Source: Agrobacterium vitis (lineage in GTDB: Bacteria; Pseudomonadota; Alphaproteobacteria; Rhizobiales; Rhizobiaceae). From it: 64,000 nt of DNA. Location: assembly GCF_013426735.1 (NCBI RefSeq), contig NZ_AP023273.1:434001-498000 (forward strand). The letters are read 5' to 3'. Under the pieces are notes generated by a model. It did not search any database, was not told the DNA's origin, and saw only the letters and a list, made by a program, of their open reading frames with translations. The position numbers were made by a program, and so were the translations under genes. Below are positions 16,017 to 24,958 of this stretch, piece after piece. The first letter of the stretch is position 1, and each line of letters begins with the position of its first letter.

Positions 16017-16387
16017 TATGCGCTCCTTCGACGGAGCGTGTAATGGGGCGGCATTATGACAGCCAAACAACGGATCTGCGAATGTTTAGTGAAAGGTCAC
16101 GGCGCAATGACAATAAATATACTTATTGCTCACTCACGCTTTGAAACAGAAGAAACAAGCCGCCTGTATGACTTTGGGCAACCACAAATTAAATAATCGC
16201 TTAAATTGTATCCATCTCAACCACTCAAATTTCCGGAAAGGGTTTTGCTTACCCAACGCCTAGAATAAATGCGCTTTTGTAGTCACTTCTTTCATTGAAG
16301 AGAAAGCCTGTGGCGAGGTGGGTGTCATGAAAGGTTCACTCAAAGCCGCCAAAACTCCTTAACAAATATCAAATGTGAGGACCTTGA
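16017..16387. promoter_or_regulatory. Divergent promoter region with candidate PHO boxes
   Basis: This 371-base gap separates the Ugp-like operon (minus) from pit (plus) and holds no convincing gene. On the minus strand, 16096-16113 reads TTGTCAT-4-CCGTGAC, matching 11 of 14 half-site positions of the PhoB consensus (CTGTCAT-4-CTGTCAY). A weaker plus-strand match, GTGTCAT-4-GGTTCAC, lies at 16322-16339, about 50 bases before pit. An isolated CTGTCAT on the minus strand is at about 16055-16061. The rest is AT-rich. PhoB control is an inference from partial matches and gene content. Confidence 0.45.
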
Positions 16388-17992
16388 ATGGCTGAATTAG
16401 CGCCTTCGAATTCGCCGCTCAACAGCGCGGGTCATCCCCTTGATCGGGCGCATGGATCGGGCAAGTGGTTCATGCCGGTGTTCGGCGTGGTACTGTTGGT
16501 CGGACTAGGCTATATCGGCTACGCTCTTGGCCAGGATCTGACCAGCACCGTCGCGGTTCCCTGGATATTTTTGGGGCTTGCGCTTCTGATCGCGCTCGGG
16601 TTTGAGTTCGTCAACGGCTTCCACGATACGGCCAATGCAGTCGCCACCGTGATCTACACACGCTCGATGCCCGCTGAATTTGCTGTCATGTGGTCAGGAT
16701 TCTTCAATTTTCTCGGCGTTCTGACATCCAGCGGCGCCGTTGCCTTTGGCATCCTTTCCCTTTTGCCCGTAGAGTTGATCCTTCAGGTCGGCTCCGGCTC
16801 CGGCCTTGCCATGGTGTTTGCCCTGTTGATCGCTGCCATCGTCTGGAACCTTGGCACTTGGTATCTGGGCCTGCCCTCCTCCAGCTCACACACCCTGGTC
16901 GGCTCGATTATCGGCGTCGGTCTCGCCAATCAGTTTCTGGCACCAGCCGGTTCGGCAACGAGCGGGGTAGACTGGTCGCAAGCGACCAATATCGGCCTGT
17001 CCCTACTGGTCTCGCCTCTGATCGGCTTTGGCTTTTCCGCGATCCTGCTTTTGGCCATGAAGCTGTTCGTGAAGAACAAGGCGCTCTACCAGGAGCCGAA
17101 AACCAATCAGCCGCCGCCGCTCTGGATACGGGGCCTGCTGATCTTCACCTGTACCGGCGTCAGTTTTGCGCATGGATCGAACGACGGCCAGAAAGGCATG
17201 GGCCTGATCATGCTGATCCTGATCGGCCTGGTGCCGACGGCTTTCGCGCTCAATCGCACGCCGGATGTGAATTATCTCGAAGCCTATAAATCTTCCTCGG
17301 CGCAGGTTGAGACCGCGCTCGGCAAATATATCAAGCCGGGGGTGTCGTTCGTGGATGCAAAAGCAACCGTCGCGGAGGCTGTCAAATCCAAAACCTGGAG
17401 CGATGCCACCACGCTCGCGCTCCAACAATATATCCATGCGACCAGCGCGGAAGTCGCCGCTTTCCCAACGCTGGAAGCCGTTCCAAACCATCTGGTGCAA
17501 AATATCAGAAACGATATTTACCTGATCGGTGAGGCCTTGAAGCTGATCGACAAGCAGAAGCTGCTGCCGATGGAGGCAAGCGATCTTGCTGCCGTCAGCG
17601 CCTATCATAAGGCGGTCGATAATGCGACGAAGTTCATTCCGACCTGGGTGAAGGTTGCTGTCGCACTGGCGCTCGGCCTGGGAACGATGATCGGCTGGCG
17701 GCGCATCGTTGTCACGGTCGGTGAAAAGATCGGCAAGACCCATCTTACCTACGGCCAGGGAGCTGCGGCTGAAATCGTCGCCATGGTGACGATCGGAGCA
17801 GCCGACCATTTCGGCCTTCCGGTATCAACAACCCATGTCCTGTCATCAGGTGTCGCCGGTACAATGACCGCCAACGGTTCGGGCCTGCAATGGTCCACGG
17901 TCCGCAATATGCTGATGGCCTGGGTCTTGACACTCCCTGCCTCGATTGCCATCGCCTTTGTGCTTTACGTAGTCCTGCGCCAAGTGTTTTGA
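16388..17992 (+). CDS. pit: Low-affinity inorganic phosphate transporter, PiT family
   Basis: 534 residues with about ten hydrophobic segments split by a large hydrophilic loop (roughly 305-410). Both PiT signatures are present: GFEFVNGFHDTANAVATVIY (about 77-96) in the first half and SFAHGSNDGQKGMG in the second, plus paired SSSSHTLVGS and VSTTHVLSSG. PiT proteins import phosphate, as metal phosphate, with protons. The ATG follows GTGAGGACCTTGA. Its position divergent from the glycerophosphodiester-type importer and phosphodiesterase makes this a phosphorus acquisition locus. Confidence 0.95.
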   Translation: MAELAPSNSPLNSAGHPLDRAHGSGKWFMPVFGVVLLVGLGYIGYALGQDLTSTVAVPWIFLGLALLIALGFEFVNGFHDTANAVATVIYTRSMPAEFAVMWSGFFNFLGVLTSSGAVAFGILSLLPVELILQVGSGSGLAMVFALLIAAIVWNLGTWYLGLPSSSSHTLVGSIIGVGLANQFLAPAGSATSGVDWSQATNIGLSLLVSPLIGFGFSAILLLAMKLFVKNKALYQEPKTNQPPPLWIRGLLIFTCTGVSFAHGSNDGQKGMGLIMLILIGLVPTAFALNRTPDVNYLEAYKSSSAQVETALGKYIKPGVSFVDAKATVAEAVKSKTWSDATTLALQQYIHATSAEVAAFPTLEAVPNHLVQNIRNDIYLIGEALKLIDKQKLLPMEASDLAAVSAYHKAVDNATKFIPTWVKVAVALALGLGTMIGWRRIVVTVGEKIGKTHLTYGQGAAAEIVAMVTIGAADHFGLPVSTTHVLSSGVAGTMTANGSGLQWSTVRNMLMAWVLTLPASIAIAFVLYVVLRQVF

Positions 17993-18039
17993 AGCCATCC
18001 CAAACAGAGAGAGCCAGGCACCATTTCTGGTGGTGACGG

Positions 18040-18070
18040 AATGCGACGCGGCAGATGTCCGCGTCGCATT
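18040..18070 (+). terminator. Hairpin terminator after pit
   Basis: AATGCGACGCGG (18040-18051) pairs perfectly with CCGCGTCGCATT (18059-18070) over a 7-base loop. No T run follows, so termination may be Rho-assisted or the hairpin may protect the mRNA 3' end. Confidence 0.7.
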
Positions 18071-18095
18071 GTGACCGGTTGCGGGCGAAAATAAT

Positions 18096-18120
18096 GGAAC
18101 CAACAGCTGCGTATTCAGTT
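18096..18120 (+). promoter_or_regulatory. Candidate EcfG (general stress) promoter of katE
   Basis: GGAAC (18096-18100), 16-base spacer, AGTT (18117-18120). The alphaproteobacterial EcfG/RpoE2 consensus is GGAAC-N16/17-CGTT; only one base differs. The catalase ATG is 35 bases further. Catalases are known members of the EcfG regulon in rhizobia. Confidence 0.6.
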
Positions 18121-18154
18121 CGCTTTTGTACATCAACAAAATCGCGGAGAGAAT

Positions 18155-20311
18155 ATGCCAAAGCAACGGTCCCAAAACCAAGGCAAGAATGCGGCTGCAA
18201 TCTCGAATGAGGCCACCATCCACGATCAGAAACTCGTGCGCGGCAAGGGCGGCGAACTTCACCAGGTCGCTGACGGCGAACAGGTTTTGACGACGGCCCA
18301 GGGCGGGCCTGTCGCAGACGATCAGAACTCCCTTCGCATCGGGGATCGCGGTCCACTTGTCGTTGACGACTTCCATTTCAGAGAAAAGATTTTCCACTTC
18401 GACCATGAGCGCATTCCAGAGCGCGTCGTTCATGCGCGTGGCTACGGTGCCCACGGTTTCTTTGAAACCTACGAATCCCTGGCAGATTATACGCGAGCCG
18501 ACGTGTTTCAGCGCCCCGGTGAAAAAACCCCTGTTTTCGTTCGGTTTTCGACGGTGGCGGGAAACAAGGGCTCAGCCGACCTTGCTCGCGACGTGCGCGG
18601 CTTTGCGGTGAAAATGTACACGAAGGAAGGCAACTGGGATCTGGTCGGTAACAATATCCCGGTTTTCTTCATCCAGGATGCCATCAAGTTTCCTGATCTT
18701 ATCCACGCCGCAAAACAGGAGCCGGACCGGGCATTTCCCCAGGCACAAACCGCCCATGACAATTTCTGGGACTTCATTTCTCTGACGCCCGAGAGCATGA
18801 ACATGATCATGTGGATCATGTCGGATCGGACAATCCCAAGATCATTGCGCTTTATGGAAGGTTTCGGCGTCCATACGTTCCGCTTCGCCAATGCCAATGA
18901 CGAATCCACCTTCGTCAAGTTTCACTGGAAACCGAAGCTCGGCCTTCAATCGGTGGCCTGGAACGAAGCGGTCAAAATCAATGGCGCCGATCCGGATTAC
19001 CATCGACGTGATCTGTGGCATTCAATCAAGTCTGGAAACTTTCCCGAATGGGAACTTCAGGTACAGCTGTTCGACCAGGAATTTGCCGACAGCTTTGATT
19101 TCGACGTGCTCGATCCGACAAAAATCATCCCGGAAGAAATCCTGCCGCCGAAGGCAATCGGTCGTCTGGTGCTGGATAGGATGCCGGACAATTTCTTTGC
19201 AGAGACCGAGCAAGTGGCATTCATGACCCAGAATGTTCCGCCGGGGATCGACTTCAGCAACGACCCTTTGTTGCAAGGCCGCAACTTCTCCTATCTCGAC
19301 ACCCAGCTGAAACGTCTGGGCGGACCGAATTTCACCCATCTGCCGATCAACGCACCAAAGTGTCCCTTCGCGCATTTCCAGCAGGATGGCCATATGGCGA
19401 TGCGCAATCCGGTCGGCCGTGCGAATTATCAGCCGAACTCATTTGGCGAGGGACCGCGGGAATCGCCAACGCGCGGCTATCGTCACTTTCCTGCGGAAGA
19501 ACAGGGTGCCAAGGCCCGCCTGCGCCCGGAAAGCTTCGCCGATCATTACAGCCAGGCCCGGCAATTCTATATAAGCCAAACGCCCCCGGAACAGCGCCAC
19601 ATTGCAGCCGCTCTTACTTTCGAGCTAAGCAAGGTGGAAATGTCTGTTATCCGGGAACGGATGGTGGCGCATCTGATGAATATCGATGAAACGCTCGCCA
19701 ATACCGTGGCAGAAAAACTGGGCTTCAAAAGCATGCCCAAGCCGGCTGATGCTGCTGTGCCGACACGCGACGACCTTGAGCCGTCCCCTGCACTCAGCAT
19801 CATCAAGCGAGGCCCCAAGCGCTTCGAAGGCCGCAAACTCGGCATCCTGATCACCGATGGCGTCGATGTGAAGCTCCTTAAGGCACTGACGGACGCTGTC
19901 ACCGCGGCACAAGCCGAATTCGAGTTGATCGCACCAAAGGTCGGCGGCGTGACGGGTTCCGACGGCACCTGGATCGAAGCGCATCATATGATCGATGGAG
20001 GACCATCCGTCCTGTTTGACGCCGTGGCGCTTCTGACCTCTGATGCGGGCATGGCAGATCTTGTGAAGGAAGCAACGGCACGGGATTTCGTTGCCGACGC
20101 CTTCCAGCACTGCAAATTCATCGGTTATACCCAAAGCGCCATGCCCCTTTTGGAGAAGGCTGGCATAACCGAAGACCTCGATGAAGGCACCATTGGTCTT
20201 CCCGGTGAAGATGGTATTGCCGATTTCATCGAAAAGGTGGGCAAGCTTCGCGTCTGGGCGCGGGAGCCTTCTGTAAAACTCGGGAAAGCATCCGTGCCTC
20301 TGGACGATTGA
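18155..20311 (+). CDS. katE: Catalase HPII, large-subunit clade 2 with C-terminal DJ-1-like domain
   Basis: 718 residues, the large-subunit type (E. coli HPII has 753). Catalytic His93 lies in [12 protein letters not shown], with Asn166 in DLVGNN at the same spacing (73) as His128/Asn201 of HPII. The proximal heme tyrosine is in [15 protein letters not shown] (about 375-389). Residues about 560-718 form the flavodoxin/DJ-1-like tail ([15 protein letters not shown]) typical of large catalases. It converts hydrogen peroxide to water and oxygen in the cytoplasm. It is monocistronic, with a candidate EcfG promoter before and a hairpin after, which fits stationary-phase or general-stress expression. 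Confidence 0.96.
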   Translation: MPKQRSQNQGKNAAAISNEATIHDQKLVRGKGGELHQVADGEQVLTTAQGGPVADDQNSLRIGDRGPLVVDDFHFREKIFHFDHERIPERVVHARGYGAHGFFETYESLADYTRADVFQRPGEKTPVFVRFSTVAGNKGSADLARDVRGFAVKMYTKEGNWDLVGNNIPVFFIQDAIKFPDLIHAAKQEPDRAFPQAQTAHDNFWDFISLTPESMNMIMWIMSDRTIPRSLRFMEGFGVHTFRFANANDESTFVKFHWKPKLGLQSVAWNEAVKINGADPDYHRRDLWHSIKSGNFPEWELQVQLFDQEFADSFDFDVLDPTKIIPEEILPPKAIGRLVLDRMPDNFFAETEQVAFMTQNVPPGIDFSNDPLLQGRNFSYLDTQLKRLGGPNFTHLPINAPKCPFAHFQQDGHMAMRNPVGRANYQPNSFGEGPRESPTRGYRHFPAEEQGAKARLRPESFADHYSQARQFYISQTPPEQRHIAAALTFELSKVEMSVIRERMVAHLMNIDETLANTVAEKLGFKSMPKPADAAVPTRDDLEPSPALSIIKRGPKRFEGRKLGILITDGVDVKLLKALTDAVTAAQAEFELIAPKVGGVTGSDGTWIEAHHMIDGGPSVLFDAVALLTSDAGMADLVKEATARDFVADAFQHCKFIGYTQSAMPLLEKAGITEDLDEGTIGLPGEDGIADFIEKVGKLRVWAREPSVKLGKASVPLDD

Positions 20312-20343
20312 TCGGAAAAGTCCCATCTCCGCTCCCAAAATGA

Positions 20344-20371
20344 GCGTAACCGCTGATGTCAGCGGTTACGC
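20344..20371 (+). terminator. katE terminator hairpin
   Basis: GCGTAACCGCTGA (20344-20356) and TCAGCGGTTACGC (20359-20371) form a perfect 13-bp inverted repeat 33 bases after the stop codon. The realistic loop is four bases. No clear T run. Confidence 0.75.
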
Positions 20372-20926
20372 CAAGCGAGAAACGGGTAGAATAACTTGGA
20401 AACCCATGATGGAGGGATGTGCCACGAGATAAATCACAATCGCGCCTTGCAATCTCGACGCAGAACCCCACTTCTATCCTGATGTCAGCCATTGTAAGGG
20501 CACTGTCATTTTCTGGGCGGCACGCACCCTGGCCCCAATAAAGGAGGACAACATGTCTTCCGACACACCTTTCAAGTCAATCGACCCTTTCAAGCCAATT
20601 GGCAACGTGCGCCTCGGCCTGACACCAACGGCTTCACAAAGCGCTTGCCTAAAATCTCTCACGACTAAACCGGGTCTGTGCCGAAACGTCACTCGCTTTA
20701 TGTTGGCTCCATCTGCGCAAGGCGTTCGCTTTGTCGGTCATGATGGCATTCGATAAAACAGTTTCAGCCGCGCTACGGAACGGCCGGATTTCAGCTCCCA
20801 GATTGCAGCACACAGTCTATAGATGCGGCGCCTCCATTGTTGGAATTGCGCAACACGGTTCATGCCGTGCCGAACCCGCTGTGCCAGCTTGCTATTCTGT
20901 CAAGCCAGTTCAAGGAAGCCAGATCG
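20372..20926. other. Intergenic region between katE and the GT/GH130 operon
   Basis: Only one plausible short reading frame (20553-20756, listed separately) lies here. The rest carries no recognisable gene. A short inverted repeat, GGTTC-N10-GAACC, occurs around 20859-20878, about 50 bases before the next gene. I could not find a GGAAC-N16-CGTT match in this stretch. Confidence 0.5.
20553..20756 (+). CDS. Putative small protein with very strong ribosome site
   Basis: 67 codons opened by ATG just after AAAGGAGGACAAC, one of the best Shine-Dalgarno matches in the window. The product begins MSSDTPFKSIDPFKPIGNV and has no hydrophobic segment; the second half looks low in conservation-like character. 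It may be a real small stress protein or the intact 5' end of a decayed gene whose frame has shifted. I do not recognise it. Confidence 0.4.
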   Translation: MSSDTPFKSIDPFKPIGNVRLGLTPTASQSACLKSLTTKPGLCRNVTRFMLAPSAQGVRFVGHDGIR

Positions 20927-21313
20927 ATGTTTACCAGAACCAAGACACGCATCGTGCATTTCAAATGTCCCTTCACCTTTCCTGGCCTTGAGGGTACGCA
21001 GCCCGCCGGTGACTATCAGGTCAAGGATGATGAGGAACAGATTACTGGCATTTTTTGGCTCGCCTATCGGCGGGTGGCAACGCTGATCGAAATTGCCAAG
21101 GGATCGACAACAAGCCTTGTCGCCATCGACAATTTGGATCTGGACGCAACCATCGAGAAGGATCGGGCGACATCCATCACCGCAACTGGATATCCACGCC
21201 AAGTTCAAGAGGAACCGGAAAGATACTTACTGTTAACACCATCGCAGGCTCCCAGTCCAGGGACGAGCCGGCAGTCAACCCACCGGCGACGGCGTTCTGA
21301 AGGGAAACTCTGA
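20927..21313 (+). CDS. Small conserved-looking hypothetical protein, coupled to GT gene
   Basis: ATG 20927 follows AAGGAAGCC; the earlier in-frame ATG at 20837 lacks such a site. The 128-residue product starts MFTRTKTRIVHFKCPFTFPG and contains QPAGDYQVKDDEE and WLAYRRVATLIEI, a pattern I recall from short rhizobial hypothetical proteins of about 85-90 residues. The last 40 residues are Arg/Ser/Pro-rich and may be a non-conserved extension. Its TGA overlaps the ATG of the next gene by one base (TGATG), so translation of the glycosyltransferase is probably coupled to it. Function unknown. Confidence 0.65.
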   Translation: MFTRTKTRIVHFKCPFTFPGLEGTQPAGDYQVKDDEEQITGIFWLAYRRVATLIEIAKGSTTSLVAIDNLDLDATIEKDRATSITATGYPRQVQEEPERYLLLTPSQAPSPGTSRQSTHRRRRSEGKL

Positions 21314-23592
21314 TGATCAAGACCAAGCGTATCGCATTTATCGGTAATTCGCTTCCAAGGCAGTGCGGGATCGCCACGTTCACCACCGACCTCAGCCACG
21401 CCATGTCCAATCCGGCAGAGGGTATAGAGACCAGCATCATCGCGATGACCGATGACAAGTTGAACTACGCCTATCCGGCCAACGTGGTGTTTGACGTCCG
21501 CGATGGTGAGATTGAGGACTATGTGACTGCGGCCCGTATCCTCAATAATGGAGATTACCGGGCCGTTTCCTTACAGCACGAGTTCGGCATCTTCGGTGGC
21601 CCGGACGGCGACTACATTCTCGCCCTGCTGTCCCATCTGCGAATTCCCGTCATCACGACATTTCACACCATCCTTGCCGAGCCGACGCCATCCCAGAAAC
21701 GGGTGTTGCAGCAAGTCGCCGGGGCATCGAGCCGTGTCGTGGTCATGGCAGACAAGGGACGGGAGTTTCTCGAAAATGTCTATGGCGTGGATTCCGGCAA
21801 GATTGATGTCATCGCCCACGGCATTCCCGACAAAGCCTTCCACGACCCGGAGCTTGCCAAAGGCAAGATGGGCTATAGCGGACGGCAGGTCATTCTGACC
21901 TTTGGACTTCTTTCCCCCAACAAGGGTATCGAGGTGGTCATCGATGCCATGCCAGCCATTCTGAAAATGCAGCCCGACGCGCTGTATATCGTCCTTGGCG
22001 CAACGCATCCCACTCTGCTGCGCCGGGAGAAGGAGGCGTATCGCGACAGCCTGCGCATCCGCGCTGAACAGCTCGGCGTCGAACGATCCGTCGTGTTTCT
22101 CAATCAGTTCGTCGATGTGCCGACGCTCCTCGATTTCATCGCCATGTGCGATGTGTATGTCACGCCCTATCGTGATGAAGCGCAAATGACGTCGGGAACG
22201 CTCGCCTACAGTTTCGGCATGGGCAGCGCCGTGGTTTCGACCCCTTATTGGCACGCCCGTGAGCTTCTAGACGACCATCGCGGCATTCTTGTCCCGTTCA
22301 GCGATGCGCAGGCGACTGGCGAGGCAATTGCACGATTGCTGGGTGACGATCAGGCGCGTCAGGCGATGCGCAAGGCTGCTTATGAGACGGGCCGGTCGAT
22401 GATCTGGCCGCAGATCGCATCGCTCTATCTGAAAAGCATCGAGACGGCCCGCGCAGCCTACCGACCGCGCCTGATCCGCGATCTCATAACGCAAAGCATG
22501 ACCCGCCCGCAGCACGGCACCAATTTGAAACTCGGTCATTTCAATACCATGTGCGACGACACTGGCATCTTTCAGCATGCGGTCTTCTCCGTGCCGGACC
22601 GTGCGCATGGCTACTGCGTCGATGACAATGCGCGCGCGCTGATCCTTGCTTGCCATCTGGCGGGAGCCGGAGAAACCGGCATCCATGACGGCAGAACCGC
22701 CTCTTTCGCCAGCTTCATCCAGCATGCCTGGAATCCTGACCTGAAACAGTTTCGCAACTTCATGAGCTTTGACCGCCGGTGGCTGGAAGACAAAGGCTCC
22801 GAAGACAGCCATGGCCGAACGCTCTGGTCGCTCGGCATCTGCGCCTCCTCCGACAGCGACCGGCCGCGCCGTCGCTGGGCAGCGGCCCTGTTTGCCAAAG
22901 CGGCCCCTGTGGTCGAACATTTCCATTCGCCACGGGCCTGGGCCTTCACTCTGATCGGCCTCGATGCCTATTGCAGGGTCACGCCAGAGGACGACGCGGC
23001 AGCACAGCTGCGCACAGTACTTGCTGAGCGTCTGATGAGGCTAGAACGCCAGGTATCGACAGCCGACCGCCATTGGTTTGAAGAGGGGCTTTCCTATGAA
23101 AACGCCCGAATTCCGCAAGCCCTGATCGCCACAGGCATGGCAACCGGCTCGGACGAACTCATGGATACCGGCCTCAGAACGCTAGGCTGGCTCATGCAGC
23201 AGCAGACGGCTTCCGGTGGCCAGTTCAGGCCGGTCGGCACCGCTGGCTTTTTCGATGTGGGCGAAGCGCCCAAGCTCTTCGACCAGCAGCCGGTGGAAGC
23301 GACAGCCACAATTTCCGCCTGCCTTGCCGCCTATGATGCTACCCGCGACAAAACATGGCTAGAGGCCGCCACACGTACCTTTACCTGGTTTACCGGCAGC
23401 AACGATCACGGGGTTTCCCTTGTCGATCCGGAAACCGGCAGTTGCCGGGACGGACTGCATCCGGATCGAGCCAACGAAAACCGCGGAGCGGAATCCGTGC
23501 TCTGCTACTTGATCTCCTGCTTTGAAGTTGGCCGGGCATCCCGCCTGACGCATGCCGCACCGAAGCTGGCAGAGCTCCAGCAGCTTTCTTAA
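21313..23592 (+). CDS. Two-domain protein: GT4 glycosyltransferase plus alpha/alpha-barrel-like C-terminus
   Basis: 759 residues. Residues 1-390 form a GT-B glycosyltransferase of family 4: IGNSLPRQCGIATFT at the N-terminus, LQHEFGIFGG, TFGLLSPNKGIEVVIDAMP in the nucleotide-sugar domain, and YRDEAQMTSGTLAYSFGMGSA, with the acidic residue of the EX7E-like site. Residues about 400-759 are helical with GYCVDDNARALI, HAWNPDLKQFRNF and EEGLSYENARIPQAL, resembling alpha/alpha-toroid glycosidase-type domains. The neighbouring GH130 gene suggests a shared mannose-type glycan as substrate. Cytoplasmic, no signal peptide. The acceptor and product are unknown. Confidence 0.85.
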   Translation: MIKTKRIAFIGNSLPRQCGIATFTTDLSHAMSNPAEGIETSIIAMTDDKLNYAYPANVVFDVRDGEIEDYVTAARILNNGDYRAVSLQHEFGIFGGPDGDYILALLSHLRIPVITTFHTILAEPTPSQKRVLQQVAGASSRVVVMADKGREFLENVYGVDSGKIDVIAHGIPDKAFHDPELAKGKMGYSGRQVILTFGLLSPNKGIEVVIDAMPAILKMQPDALYIVLGATHPTLLRREKEAYRDSLRIRAEQLGVERSVVFLNQFVDVPTLLDFIAMCDVYVTPYRDEAQMTSGTLAYSFGMGSAVVSTPYWHARELLDDHRGILVPFSDAQATGEAIARLLGDDQARQAMRKAAYETGRSMIWPQIASLYLKSIETARAAYRPRLIRDLITQSMTRPQHGTNLKLGHFNTMCDDTGIFQHAVFSVPDRAHGYCVDDNARALILACHLAGAGETGIHDGRTASFASFIQHAWNPDLKQFRNFMSFDRRWLEDKGSEDSHGRTLWSLGICASSDSDRPRRRWAAALFAKAAPVVEHFHSPRAWAFTLIGLDAYCRVTPEDDAAAQLRTVLAERLMRLERQVSTADRHWFEEGLSYENARIPQALIATGMATGSDELMDTGLRTLGWLMQQQTASGGQFRPVGTAGFFDVGEAPKLFDQQPVEATATISACLAAYDATRDKTWLEAATRTFTWFTGSNDHGVSLVDPETGSCRDGLHPDRANENRGAESVLCYLISCFEVGRASRLTHAAPKLAELQQLS

Positions 23593-23627
23593 GCACTCTT
23601 CCAGCGCCAATCAAAAAAGGATCAGCC

Positions 23628-24941
23628 TTGCCCAATTCAAGTCTCCTCAATCGGCAGGCCCTCTATCTCCGGCCTGATCCCACCCGTGTCATCGTCCGGC
23701 CATTCAAGCCATCGACGGAACCACGACACCTGAACCCGCGCGATAAAAACCGGGCCAATGAAATTGTTGACCGTGTCCTGTCTCTCGATCCGACCGGTAC
23801 GACTAACCAGTTGCGAGACATTCTCGATAATTTCGAAGGCCGGCACCGTAACCTATTACGGCAGTTCGAACTGCGCGCCGATGCGATGGAGGATGCTTTC
23901 TCCCAGCATGAAAGCTTCAGCCAGCAACAGAGACAATTGGTCGGCGCGTATTTCATGAACGAGTATTCGTTCGAATCCGCGGCCCTCTTCAATCCAAGCA
24001 TCGTTGCGCATCCCGACCAGACCGGCATGACGCAAGGATGCTGCCGGGTGATCATCAGCCTGCGGGCGGTTGGCGAAGGACACATTTCCTCACTGACTTT
24101 CCGAACTGGTATGATTGATGATGAAGGAGCCGTCACCATCGATCCCCCGGTTCGTTTGGCGGGGCTGCCCCAGGTCCATGCCCATGACGGCTTGTCACCG
24201 GCAGGCTGCATCGGCATCAGCTTTGACAGCGAAAGCGATCTTAGCGAACGCGTGATCTTTCCGGTGACAGAAGCACAATCGAACGGGATAGAGGATGCCC
24301 GGTTCGTGGCTTTCGATGACGGCGGCAAGACCGTCTATTTTGCCACCTACACGGCCTATAGTGGTTCCTCGATCCGCTCAGAACTTCTGGAAACCCAGGA
24401 TTTTCTGAATTTCACACTGACGCCACTGCGCGGTCCGGCAGCCCGCAACAAGGGCATGGCGCTTTTTCCTCGGCGCATCAACGGGCGCTTTGCGATGATT
24501 GCACGTCAGGACAGCGAAAATCTTTTTCTGCTGTATTCAGACGACCTGCATCACTGGGACGAGGGTCTTGTTCTGATGAAACCGGAATTCTCCTGGCAGT
24601 TCGTTCAGATCGGCAATTGCGGATCGCCCGTCGAAATCGATGAGGGATGGTTGCTCTTTACCCATGGGGTCGGCCCGATGCGCAGATATTCTATCGGCGT
24701 CACCCTTCTCGACAAGGAGGACCCCAGCATTATCTTAGCGCGCACAGTCGAGCCTTTGTTGCAACCGGAACCGACCGAACGTGAAGGCTATGTGCCCAAT
24801 GTCGTCTATTCCTGCGGCGCCATGCGTCACGGCGATCTCATCGCCCTGCCTTATGCCGTATCGGACACCTACTCAAACTTCAGCACCGTGCAGATCAGCG
24901 CGCTCCTGAGTTCAATGCAGACCGTCGGGCAAACCGGGTGA
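23628..24941 (+). CDS. GH130-family glycoside phosphorylase/hydrolase
   Basis: 437 residues from a TTG start; AAAAAAGGATC lies just upstream and no ATG fits. The five-bladed beta-propeller family GH130 is indicated by FNPSIVAHP, GIEDARFVAF, RNKGMALFPRRINGRFAMI, GNCGSPVEIDEGWLLFTHGV and a C-terminal EREGYVPNVVYSCG. GH130 enzymes act on beta-mannosides, many as phosphorylases that yield mannose-1-phosphate, others as beta-1,2-mannosidases. Which applies depends on basic phosphate-binding residues that I cannot assign safely. It lies 35 bases after the glycosyltransferase gene and is probably co-transcribed with it. Confidence 0.85.
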   Translation: MPNSSLLNRQALYLRPDPTRVIVRPFKPSTEPRHLNPRDKNRANEIVDRVLSLDPTGTTNQLRDILDNFEGRHRNLLRQFELRADAMEDAFSQHESFSQQQRQLVGAYFMNEYSFESAALFNPSIVAHPDQTGMTQGCCRVIISLRAVGEGHISSLTFRTGMIDDEGAVTIDPPVRLAGLPQVHAHDGLSPAGCIGISFDSESDLSERVIFPVTEAQSNGIEDARFVAFDDGGKTVYFATYTAYSGSSIRSELLETQDFLNFTLTPLRGPAARNKGMALFPRRINGRFAMIARQDSENLFLLYSDDLHHWDEGLVLMKPEFSWQFVQIGNCGSPVEIDEGWLLFTHGVGPMRRYSIGVTLLDKEDPSIILARTVEPLLQPEPTEREGYVPNVVYSCGAMRHGDLIALPYAVSDTYSNFSTVQISALLSSMQTVGQTG

Positions 24942-24958
24942 CGATCACCAATAATTCT

